A stretch of DNA of 64,000 bases from an uncultured Neomegalonema sp. Lineage in GTDB: Bacteria; Pseudomonadota; Alphaproteobacteria; Rhodobacterales; Rhodobacteraceae. The stretch is from contig CALKIZ010000072.1 in assembly GCA_937995735.1 (NCBI GenBank), forward strand, positions 1 through 64,000. Reading direction: 5' to 3'. Both the position numbers and the translations under genes were made by a program. Positions 37,264-43,829 of this stretch are shown one piece after another (position 1 is the stretch's first letter; every line of letters starts with the position of its first letter). The notes below the pieces were generated by a model that saw only the letters and a program-made list of their open reading frames with translations, ran no database searches and was not told the DNA's origin.

Positions 37264-37679
37264 TATTGCCCGATCCAGCTCGGCGGAAGAATAGAACTGC
37301 GCTCACCGCAGAGCCGCGTCAATCTGGTGACCATTGGAGGGATTGCACCGACTTCATCCGTATCAAGGGAATTGAGGTAATCCATAACTGACTCAACTTT
37401 TTCTTCCGGTGTTCCGTCCGTAATCTCGGGGTTCACGGCGATAACCTGAAGGAAACATGGACAAGCGGTTTTCGCTTTGGTCATTGCACCGGCGTTTAAT
37501 TCTTCATCGGATAACGTCGCTGCATATTCGGGCACTTGTCGTTTCAACGTGGCAATCCGGTGCGCTGAAACATCCGCAAGGCAACGCTCCAGAAATGCAG
37601 TTCCAACTTCAGATTTTTGATTGTCTTGGGCGAGTGCTGGCAAAGCAATCAACGTTGCAAATAATGCTATCCTTATCAT
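37263..37679 (-). CDS. Small secreted cysteine-containing protein between cobW and cobN
   Basis: Not recognised. The 138-residue product begins with a clear signal peptide (MIRIALFATLIALPALAQ, cleavage after about 18), so it should be periplasmic. The mature part has four cysteines: Cys33, a CPC pair at about 73-75 (KTACPCFLQV) and Cys124 (RLTRLCGERS). The rest is helical and acidic. It is locked into the operon: its start overlaps the cobW stop by ATGA and its stop overlaps the cobN start by TAATG. Paired cysteines and location suggest a cobalt- or envelope-related role in B12 synthesis, but there is no direct evidence for function. Confidence 0.75.
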   Translation of the reverse strand: MIRIALFATLIALPALAQDNQKSEVGTAFLERCLADVSAHRIATLKRQVPEYAATLSDEELNAGAMTKAKTACPCFLQVIAVNPEITDGTPEEKVESVMDYLNSLDTDEVGAIPPMVTRLTRLCGERSSILPPSWIGQ

Positions 37680-38758
37680 ATCAGAGCCTCGTTAATTGCG
37701 GCCTCGTTCAACCCGTGAAGACCGATCACAACAAGGCGTGTTTCACGTGGTTCATCCCCGAATGGTCGATCAAAATAAGTTTCGATACGCGGGCCGACAG
37801 CTTGGATGACCATCCGCATCGGTTTTCCTTCGATAGCCGCGAAACCTTTGAGACGCAGAATGTCATGTTCACGAATGACGGCAGCGATCCGCTCAAGGAA
37901 GGCGTCACTGTCTGTGATTTCGCCAATCTTCAGCGCGAAGCTCTCAAACTCATCATGCCCATGAGCATGTTCGTGGCTATGGTGGTGATCGTCATCATGA
38001 TCGTGATGATCATCATGATGATCATCTGCGTGATCGTGGTGGTGGTGGATTTCATGACGGGCGCTCATATCGTCTTCGGCACTTTTGCCCATGCCGAGCA
38101 GGACATCCGGGCTTAGCCCCTTCACACTCGACGGGACGAATGTAACGCCATCACGTGCCCGGTGTTTTAGCGCATTAATTGTGCTCTCCGTACCGCCATC
38201 CATTGCGTCTGATTTCGACACAACAATCATATCAGCACAGGCAAGTTGATCCTCAAACAGATCAGCGAGCGGTGTTTCATGGTCGATGCTATCGTCTGCT
38301 TCGCGTTGTTCCGTAACCCGCGCTTCATCATGGGCGAAACGACCAGCAGCGACCGCTGGTCCGTCAACGACTGTGACCACGCCGTCCACCGTTACGCGCG
38401 TCCGGATTTCTGGCCAGTTGAAAGCCCGAACGAGAGGTTGCGGCAATGCCAATCCCGATGTTTCAATGACGATATGCTCGGGCGGGTCGTCCCGATCAAT
38501 CAGCTTCTTCATTGTCGGGATGAAATCATCCGCCACCGTGCAACAGATGCAGCCGTTGGACAGTTCTACGATGTCATCTTCGCTACACGCTGCATCGCCG
38601 CAGCCTTTCAGCACTTCGCCATCGACGCCAATGTCACCGAATTCATTGATTACCAGGGCAATACGGCGTCCATTCGCCTGCGCCAATAAATTACGGATGA
38701 GAGTCGTCTTACCCGCACCAAGAAAGCCGGTCACGACAGTCGCAGGAATCTTTTGCAT
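37676..38758 (-). CDS. cobW: CobW, metal-binding GTPase of the cobalamin operon
   Basis: COG0523 family G3E GTPase thought to supply Co2+ to the cobaltochelatase. The ATG at 38758 gives 360 residues; the upstream frame extends in poor sequence. The N-terminus PATVVTGFLGAGKTTLIRNLL has the P-loop, and the metal-binding motif GCICCTV (CxCC) is near residue 72. A histidine- and aspartate-rich stretch (DNA 37958-38052; HEIHHHHDHADDH and on) is typical of CobW and could chelate metal. The C-terminal CobW_C domain ends RLVVIGLHGLNEAAINEAL. It lies five bases after bluB and overlaps the small secreted-protein gene. Its B12 context sets it apart from zinc COG0523 members. Confidence 0.94.
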   Translation of the reverse strand: MQKIPATVVTGFLGAGKTTLIRNLLAQANGRRIALVINEFGDIGVDGEVLKGCGDAACSEDDIVELSNGCICCTVADDFIPTMKKLIDRDDPPEHIVIETSGLALPQPLVRAFNWPEIRTRVTVDGVVTVVDGPAVAAGRFAHDEARVTEQREADDSIDHETPLADLFEDQLACADMIVVSKSDAMDGGTESTINALKHRARDGVTFVPSSVKGLSPDVLLGMGKSAEDDMSARHEIHHHHDHADDHHDDHHDHDDDHHHSHEHAHGHDEFESFALKIGEITDSDAFLERIAAVIREHDILRLKGFAAIEGKPMRMVIQAVGPRIETYFDRPFGDEPRETRLVVIGLHGLNEAAINEALI

Positions 38759-38763
38759 GGTGA

Positions 38764-39432
38764 TTACCTTGTGATGATGCGGTTTTTTAAACGTTGGCGG
38801 TCTTCCCATCCTGCGCGTTCTAACTCGCAATCGAGATGATTTTCTTCAGGCCAGCCTAAACATAGATACGCAATTAAAGACCACTCCGCCGGAACATCGA
38901 GGGCTTTAGAGACACGATCAGGATCAAGGATAGACACCCACCCCATCCCCACACCTAAAGCCCGCGCTGCAAGCCACATTTGCATGACAGCACAAACCAC
39001 AGAATACCGCCGCATCTCCGGCATGGTTGCAACGCCTAATCCGTGCCCTTGCTCTCCTGCCTCATCGCAAAAGACCGCCAAGTGTATGGGGGCTTCGCGG
39101 AGGCCGGATAGTTTGAGCGAGGCATAAAGCGCCGCACGGTCTTCATCTTGTGTCGCCAATGCTTCCGCATTTGCATGTTCGAAGTTTGAGATCACAGCCT
39201 CGCGTTTCGCGTTGCTCTCGACACGTACAATCCGCCAAGGTTCTGAAAGACCAACAGAAGGCGCAGTCTCGACAGCGCTCAGAATGCTTTGAACATCCTG
39301 TTCGGACACTGGATCAGTCAAAAAACGACGCACATCCCGCCGCCAAGCAAAAAGCTCCTCCAATTCACGCTGAAAAGCCGAAGTGAAGGAGCGTATTGGC
39401 GCAGCAACGGGAGCGTCAGCTCCCGTATTCAC
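38764..39432 (-). CDS. bluB: 5,6-dimethylbenzimidazole synthase BluB
   Basis: Oxygen-dependent flavin-destroying enzyme that makes the B12 lower ligand DMB from reduced FMN. Motifs are the opening ELEELFAWRRDVRRF, ILSAVETAPSVGLSEPWRIVRV (flavin pocket), VVCAVMQMWLAARALGVGMGWVS and LCLGWPEEN. The start is unclear: GTG at 39432 begins after the hupE stop and gives 222 residues, near the usual length. GTG at 39477 or TTG at 39483 would overlap hupE. A perfect hairpin (39407-39426) lies just inside the GTG-39432 start. The downstream gene is cobW, five bases away. Confidence 0.9.
   Translation of the reverse strand: MNTGADAPVAAPIRSFTSAFQRELEELFAWRRDVRRFLTDPVSEQDVQSILSAVETAPSVGLSEPWRIVRVESNAKREAVISNFEHANAEALATQDEDRAALYASLKLSGLREAPIHLAVFCDEAGEQGHGLGVATMPEMRRYSVVCAVMQMWLAARALGVGMGWVSILDPDRVSKALDVPAEWSLIAYLCLGWPEENHLDCELERAGWEDRQRLKNRIITR
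39407..39426 (-). other. Perfect hairpin at the hupE-bluB junction
   Basis: ACGGGAGC (39407-39414), loop GTCA, GCTCCCGT (39419-39426): an eight-base perfect stem with a four-base loop, starting ten bases past the hupE stop. No T-run follows on the minus strand, so it is not a classic terminator. It could be an mRNA processing or stabilising element, or a structure hampering bluB translation. It overlaps the first bluB codons if GTG-39432 is the start. Confidence 0.5.
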
Positions 39433-39436
39433 GATG

Positions 39437-40081
39437 TCAGCCGAGTCCGAGGGACGCGAAAATAGCAGTTTCCGCACCTTCAAGGAAGAAAGTTAGGCCT
39501 ACACCTGCGACAACAGCACCCGCCAAGCGCGGCTTAAGATCAGCCGCGCTTTCGATACCGCGCGTGGTAAGCCATCCCGCAGCCACCGAAATCGCATATT
39601 GAACCACGATAAGCCCAAGCAGATATCCGCCAAGGACCGCTGCACCCATTGCGCTTTCCTGTCCGGTGATTGTCTCGCCGAATGCCCAGCCGTGGAACAG
39701 ACCAGCGCCTGCAAACAATGCCATCGCCATCGCGGTGCTCATGGCACGTCCCGATGCCGCGAGGCCGCCAAGCAAGATCAGCGATCCTGCGATAACGAAC
39801 TCAACAAAGGGAAGCGTCACGCCATTGGTGATGAGTGCGATACCGCCCAACATACCTGCAATGTATCCAAGTGGAGCCGATAAAAGGCGCCCCGTCATCG
39901 CTGCAACAAGTCCAACAGCAATCACGAAAAACAAGTGATCAAACCCCAAAATCGGGTGACCGATACCCGACAAAACGCCGTGCGTAAACGTCGTCATTTC
40001 AGCGCCCGCAAGTGGATGGTGTGCGAAAGCCGGAGTCGCAATAGCGGCGGCAATGGCCGCTAGGCCGATAATTCTTTTCAT
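39437..40081 (-). CDS. hupE: HupE/UreJ-family membrane protein, probable cobalt transporter
   Basis: The 214-residue product has a cleavable signal (MKRIIGLAAIAAAIATPAFA) followed by HHPLAG, so the mature N-terminus presents two histidines to the periplasm. That is the hallmark of the signal-bearing HupE/UreJ group. About six membrane helices follow; FDHLFFVIAVG contains the conserved HupE acid-His motif. The downstream genes are bluB, cobW and cobN, and the leader is a cobalamin riboswitch, so it was most likely recruited for cobalt uptake rather than nickel. Comparative genomics has proposed B12-regulated hupE genes as cobalt transporters. Start supported by GGAGAATAGAG before ATG-40081. 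An upstream extension reading through the riboswitch is spurious. Confidence 0.88.
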   Translation of the reverse strand: MKRIIGLAAIAAAIATPAFAHHPLAGAEMTTFTHGVLSGIGHPILGFDHLFFVIAVGLVAAMTGRLLSAPLGYIAGMLGGIALITNGVTLPFVEFVIAGSLILLGGLAASGRAMSTAMAMALFAGAGLFHGWAFGETITGQESAMGAAVLGGYLLGLIVVQYAISVAAGWLTTRGIESAADLKPRLAGAVVAGVGLTFFLEGAETAIFASLGLG

Positions 40082-40093
40082 CTCTATTCTCCT

Positions 40094-40110
40094 CCCGTCC
40101 CACCGACGGG
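40094..40110 (-). promoter_or_regulatory. Hairpin abutting the hupE ribosome site (likely riboswitch expression platform)
   Basis: CCCGTC (minus 40110-40105), loop GGTGG, GACGGG (40099-40094) is a perfect six-base stem; its 3' arm runs straight into the hupE Shine-Dalgarno AGGAG. This layout suggests that the riboswitch regulates ribosome access. The absence of a T-run argues against a transcription terminator. Confidence 0.55.
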
Positions 40111-40117
40111 TGTTCGA

Positions 40118-40316
40118 TTTTCTCGGACGGCAGGTCTCCTGACTTGCGGTGTTGGCTTTCGCCTGCTTCCCCCGCCTTCCCGGCTTGCGCCAGTGGCAGA
40201 TGAGGGTTGCGCACCGCTTACAGTCGCGGGGGCGGTTGTGGCTATTGGCCCCCGAGATAGGTCGGCCATATCCCACATTCCCTATTATTTCTTGCGCCGC
40301 CTGTGACGGACACTTC
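40118..40316 (-). promoter_or_regulatory. Cobalamin (adenosylcobalamin) riboswitch
   Basis: Read on the minus strand the leader holds the aptamer elements in order: TGTCCGTCACAGGCGG, AATAGGGAATGTGGGAT, CCGCCCCCGCGACTGTAAGC (the conserved core), CCACTGGCG, GCCGGGAAGGCGGGGG and the B12-box AAGTCAGGAGACCTGCC. This is the classic class-I layout. High B12 should shut off the hupE-bluB-cobW-X-cobN transcript. Ends are approximate. The same 357-base gap (40082-40438) also contains the 5' flank of the plus-strand peptidase gene; I see no other gene in it. Confidence 0.93.
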
Positions 40317-40438
40317 GAAACCAGTCCTCCACCTACGCTTCCGTCATCCTGAGAGTCGTGTCAAGAATACGTGACGATCCTTTGTGCGTTAAAAGCGACA
40401 TAATCAATGATCTAAATGGGGAAACCGAGGGAAACTCT

Positions 40439-41413
40439 ATGAAAAGACTGGCCCGAACAATCATACTTTTATGTTTAACGAGCCTCGCGAAACCTGCTTT
40501 GGCAATAGAGTTCGGCTCTCCGGTAGATTGTGAATTGGGCGAGACATGTTTTATTCAGCAATATGTTGACCACGGACAAGGTGCAAGCGTGCGGGATACT
40601 CATTGCGGGCCTCGAAGCTACGATGGGCATAAAGGCACGGACTTTCGCCTTCCCGACCTTGCTGCCATGCAAAGTGGTGTCAATGTGATAGCCGCCGCAG
40701 ATGGCGTTGTAGTGGGCACGCGCGATGGTGAAGCAGATGGCGCATTTACTTCAGGGAAATCGGTTAAAGGGCGTGAATGTGGAAATGGCGTTGCGATTAG
40801 GCATTCCGACGGTTGGATTACGCAATATTGCCACATGCTTCTCGACTCGGTAGCCGTAAAAAAGGGAGATGAAGTCAGCATTGGGCAAACTTTGGGCCTG
40901 ATCGGGTTATCAGGATCAACTGAATTCCCTCATCTTCATTTCCAAGTCACGAAAGATAAAGAGATAATTGACCCGTTTGATGGCACAGCCATAAGTCATG
41001 ACTGCAAGGACAATGGACAGGCACTTTGGACTAAGAACAGCGACATACACTACAATCACGGTGGTATTATGAGCGCCGGTATCGTTGATGCGCCGCCTGA
41101 TTACGCCAACATCAAGCACTCCAGCCCCTCAATAGAAACATTCGCGAGAAATAGCCCTGCGATGGTTTTCTGGGCGCATTTTTATGGGGTTGAGAAGCAT
41201 GATGTTCTCACCTTGAAACTAACTGGCCCCGATGGAGTGACACTTTTAGATAATTCTCAAGTGATGACAAAAACACGGGCCGCTGAGATGCGATTTGGGG
41301 GCAAGAAACGTCGAGGGGACGGTTGGAACACGGGACGCTATCTTGGTTCAGCAACCTTGCGCCGCAACGGTAAGCTTATAGCAACACGCAATGCAGAAAC
41401 GCTTGTACCCTAA
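40439..41413 (+). CDS. M23-family (LytM-type) secreted metallopeptidase
   Basis: From the ATG at 40439 the product has 324 residues with a signal peptide (MKRLARTIILLCLTSLAKPALA) and so is periplasmic. The M23 domain (about 60-180) has the zinc ligands: His and Asp in GHKGTDFRLP, and the HLHF motif in FPHLHFQVT. GNGVAIRHSDGWITQYCHM with a central His is also typical. Cys pairs (DCELGETC; HCGP; ECGNG) suggest disulphides. The C-terminal 110 residues look like a beta sandwich and are not recognised. It is divergent from the cobalamin operon. An endopeptidase on peptidoglycan is likely. Confidence 0.88.
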   Translation: MKRLARTIILLCLTSLAKPALAIEFGSPVDCELGETCFIQQYVDHGQGASVRDTHCGPRSYDGHKGTDFRLPDLAAMQSGVNVIAAADGVVVGTRDGEADGAFTSGKSVKGRECGNGVAIRHSDGWITQYCHMLLDSVAVKKGDEVSIGQTLGLIGLSGSTEFPHLHFQVTKDKEIIDPFDGTAISHDCKDNGQALWTKNSDIHYNHGGIMSAGIVDAPPDYANIKHSSPSIETFARNSPAMVFWAHFYGVEKHDVLTLKLTGPDGVTLLDNSQVMTKTRAAEMRFGGKKRRGDGWNTGRYLGSATLRRNGKLIATRNAETLVP

Positions 41414-41796
41414 CTGATTGGATTACCGTCACATTGTAATGGTGCATCGTCTATACGATCAATCACAACGCGAAAGCCATCACGGGATTGGGCGGTGCGG
41501 ACTTGCTCCTGATCTTCCATGACCGACCAACAAGACGGCGACCCATATCGAAAGCAAATCTCTTCATTGACGGGCCAGTACACCCCGTCTTCGCAAGTCG
41601 CCCCCGGAAACTGCCATGTTGCGCGGCCTTTTCCGTAAAATCGCTCAGTACCATAATGCTTACCATCGACCGTGTAATGGACCGTCTTGCCTTCAACGAG
41701 AGACAAAAAGTCTTCTGGCAGCATCGTTTGGGCGTCGTCCGCAACAGCGTTGAACGCAATTAATGCGAAAAATGAACAAGTTGCTGCGGTGCGCAT
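41410..41796 (-). CDS. Small secreted protein, paralogue of its upstream neighbour
   Basis: Not assigned to a named family with confidence. The 128-residue product has a signal peptide (cleavage after about NAVA, 19) and four cysteines. The mature domain contains GKTVHYTVDGKHYGTERFY, RATWQFPGATC, and ICFRYGSPSCWSV. The neighbour at 41760 shares the same order (GKTFHYT, RVTWALP..EC, ILCYFYG..RYGCW). This resembles small alphaproteobacterial envelope proteins such as DUF995. The reading frame overlaps the upstream gene by 37 bases and the convergent peptidase stop by four. Confidence 0.7.
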   Translation of the reverse strand: MRTAATCSFFALIAFNAVADDAQTMLPEDFLSLVEGKTVHYTVDGKHYGTERFYGKGRATWQFPGATCEDGVYWPVNEEICFRYGSPSCWSVMEDQEQVRTAQSRDGFRVVIDRIDDAPLQCDGNPIS

Positions 41797-42212
41797 GAAA
41801 CTGGCTCCTCAGAGATGCGGTTGATGTAGACGGACGGCGAGTCGCTCGGGTCTCCATCGAGCGTTACAGGAGAATGGCGGAACGACGTTGCCCCATCAGA
41901 AGAATCTGCAATCACATTCCAGCATCCGTATCGGTCGAGGCCGTAGAAATAGCAGAGGATGTCTTCCTTTGCGATCCATACGCCATACATGCATTCACCA
42001 CTCGGCAGCGCCCAAGTCACCCGACCATCTTCGAAATGCTGTTCGTCTCCGCGCGATTCATCCAAAAGCGTGTAGTGAAACGTCTTGCCGCTCGTAATAG
42101 CGCGTATTTCATCTTCGCCCAGATGTCTCTCACCTGTGTTCGGGCCAGCAAAGGCAAATCCGGCAAGAACAGCAAAAAGTGCCGCGACGATTATTCCGTT
42201 TAGAAAGCGCAT
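41760..42212 (-). CDS. Small secreted protein, paralogue of its downstream neighbour
   Basis: A 150-residue product with a signal peptide (MRFLNGIIVAALFAVLAGFAFA). The mature domain carries GKTFHYTLLDESRGDEQHF, RVTWALPSGECMYGVWIAKEDILCYFYGLDRYGCWNV, with cysteines at matching places to the neighbouring paralogue. A glycine/aspartate insertion (SSDGATS..DGDPSDSPS) distinguishes it. It overlaps the start of the next gene by 37 bases, so the pair is one transcriptional unit. No function is known; the lipocalin-like beta pattern could bind a small ligand or an envelope surface. Confidence 0.7.
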   Translation of the reverse strand: MRFLNGIIVAALFAVLAGFAFAGPNTGERHLGEDEIRAITSGKTFHYTLLDESRGDEQHFEDGRVTWALPSGECMYGVWIAKEDILCYFYGLDRYGCWNVIADSSDGATSFRHSPVTLDGDPSDSPSVYINRISEEPVSCAPQQLVHFSH

Positions 42213-42333
42213 TTTTGATCCTCCCGAAGATACGTTATACCAATCCTCTCAGAATGCGTCAGTTTTCGTGTCACAGTCGAATTTGTTCGATGGTCATGCT
42301 ACCTGAAAGCATAATTTTCGATAGGAGCGCATT

Positions 42334-42948
42334 ATGGAACTGATTTGGGCCGGTACATCACCCTTCGCACGTAAGGTGATGATTGTTGCGCATGAATTGG
42401 GCATCACAGATACAATTCAAACAACAGACGGAACTGGGACGCCAATTGCCCCCAATTCGAGCACGGTATCGTATAATCCGCTCGGAAAACTGCCCTGCCT
42501 TGTCCCTGATGATGGTCCTGCCATTTTCGATAGCCGTATTATTTGCCAATATCTCATCGCCCGCGCCGGCGACACAAAGCTGTTGCCTGAAGGGTCAGCG
42601 CGTTGGGAGACCCTGACACTTGAATCGCTTGGAGATGGCATCTGCGATGCAGGGATTTTAATCCGCTATGAAACGGTATTACGACCTGAAGCGCTGCGCT
42701 GGTCGGAATGGCTAGACGGGCAATGGCGTAAAATTGACCGCGCCCTCGATACAGCCGAAAGTCTTTGGACGGCACATTTGGCAGGATCGTTCGATCTCGG
42801 CCATGCGTCATTGGGATCTGCCCTCGGGTATCTCGATTTCAGATATGGGGATCGCGAATGGCGCAGCGCGCGCCCTAACCTCGCCGCATGGTATGACGAG
42901 AAGTTCGTGAAACGGGCCTCCGCCATTGCAACTGAGCCAGTGGGATAA
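42334..42948 (+). CDS. Glutathione S-transferase family protein
   Basis: The 204-residue protein has the thioredoxin-like N-terminal domain (MELIWAGTSPFARKVMIVAHELG) where TSPFARKV takes the place of the catalytic Ser/Cys motif. The cis-proline and glutathione-binding segment is NPLGKLPCLVPDDGPAIFDSRIICQYL. The helical C-terminal domain includes LDFRYGDREWRSARPNLAAWYDEKF. It resembles bacterial beta-class GSTs involved in detoxification. It is followed closely by a small gene and arfB on the same strand. Confidence 0.88.
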   Translation: MELIWAGTSPFARKVMIVAHELGITDTIQTTDGTGTPIAPNSSTVSYNPLGKLPCLVPDDGPAIFDSRIICQYLIARAGDTKLLPEGSARWETLTLESLGDGICDAGILIRYETVLRPEALRWSEWLDGQWRKIDRALDTAESLWTAHLAGSFDLGHASLGSALGYLDFRYGDREWRSARPNLAAWYDEKFVKRASAIATEPVG

Positions 42949-42954
42949 AGTTTG

Positions 42955-43227
42955 ATGAGCTCACATGAAGATCGCGCTGCCGACCGCACAGCCCACTACC
43001 TCAAACGCGCCGTTGAAACCCTCGACGGTCAGTTTGGAGAGGGGTATGCGGCGGCCAATCCGGTTTTGGTCGCATCTTTTCTGCAATCAGCCTCTATCGA
43101 AAGTGCTGTGCTTTCCGCTGATGCCGCGCTGGAATCGACATTAAGAACCGTTTTGCCCCATGCCGATAAGAGCATAGAGCGCGTTTGTGCGTCACTCGAA
43201 TATCTCAAGCCCCGGCTGTTCGGATAA
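42955..43227 (+). CDS. Small conserved-looking protein of unknown function
   Basis: A 90-residue helical protein, not recognised. It has no signal peptide or membrane helix and no cysteine pair apart from one Cys near residue 78. Sequence features are HYLKRAVETLDGQFGEGYAA, and FLQSASIESAVLSADAALEST, suggesting a helical bundle. The ATG at 42955 is preferred to the preceding TTG. It starts seven bases after the GST gene and ends five bases before arfB, so cotranscription with both is likely. Confidence 0.7.
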   Translation: MSSHEDRAADRTAHYLKRAVETLDGQFGEGYAAANPVLVASFLQSASIESAVLSADAALESTLRTVLPHADKSIERVCASLEYLKPRLFG

Positions 43228-43231
43228 CTTC

Positions 43232-43654
43232 ATGGAGATCCGTGTCACTCCAAAAATTTCGCTCGATAGTGATGAAATCCAAGAAAGGTTTGTGCGCGCT
43301 TCCGGTCCCGGCGGTCAAAACGTAAATAAAGTCGCGAGCGCAGTTCAACTCCGGTTCGACGTCGATGGCTCGCCGAATCTTACCGACGCAGTGAAACGAC
43401 GCCTTAAGAAACTGGCCGGATCAAGGATGACGCTGGATGGCGTTTTGGTGTTGTCTGCTGAAAATCACAGAACGCAAAAGCGAAACCGCGAAGACGCTCT
43501 TGATCGTCTCATTGATTTAATCCGCGATGCTGCCCAGCCTCCGAAATATCGCGTTGCGACACGCCCCAGCCTGTCGGCCAAACGCAAACGGGTGGAAAGT
43601 AAGGTCAAACGCGGGGCGGTAAAACAAAACAGGCAAAAGCCGTCGCTCGACTGA
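43232..43654 (+). CDS. arfB: Alternative ribosome-rescue factor / peptidyl-tRNA hydrolase ArfB
   Basis: Rescues stalled ribosomes lacking a stop codon by hydrolysing peptidyl-tRNA. The ATG at 43232 gives 140 residues, the family norm. The catalytic GGQ is in ASGPGGQNVNKVASAVQLRF, the release-factor signature. The C-terminal tail is long and very basic (KRKRVESKVKRGAVKQNRQK), as required to enter the mRNA channel. It is much shorter than RF1/RF2 and has no codon-recognition domain. Confidence 0.95.
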   Translation: MEIRVTPKISLDSDEIQERFVRASGPGGQNVNKVASAVQLRFDVDGSPNLTDAVKRRLKKLAGSRMTLDGVLVLSAENHRTQKRNREDALDRLIDLIRDAAQPPKYRVATRPSLSAKRKRVESKVKRGAVKQNRQKPSLD

Positions 43655-43829
43655 CATTTGGGCTTCGTAAGATGGGGGCGCTATCTTTTCTCTTTCGATG
43701 CGCTGGCGACATCATCTTGCGTTAAAAGCCCGCTTTGAAATCAATAATTTCTTTTTGATTATCACCGTAGAACCACTGACTTACCTGCGTTAGTAAGGCA
43801 CGACGAACTGAATTGGACCGAAGGGGCAT

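Noticed and set aside
37958-38052. Repetitive CATCATGATGATCATC-like tract, first considered as a repeat or CRISPR
   Set aside because: It encodes the His/Asp-rich metal-binding loop of CobW in frame; units are irregular and have no spacers.
40082-40276. N-terminal extension of hupE by 65 codons
   Set aside because: It would translate through the cobalamin riboswitch. The ATG at 40081 has a good ribosome site and starts a proper signal peptide.
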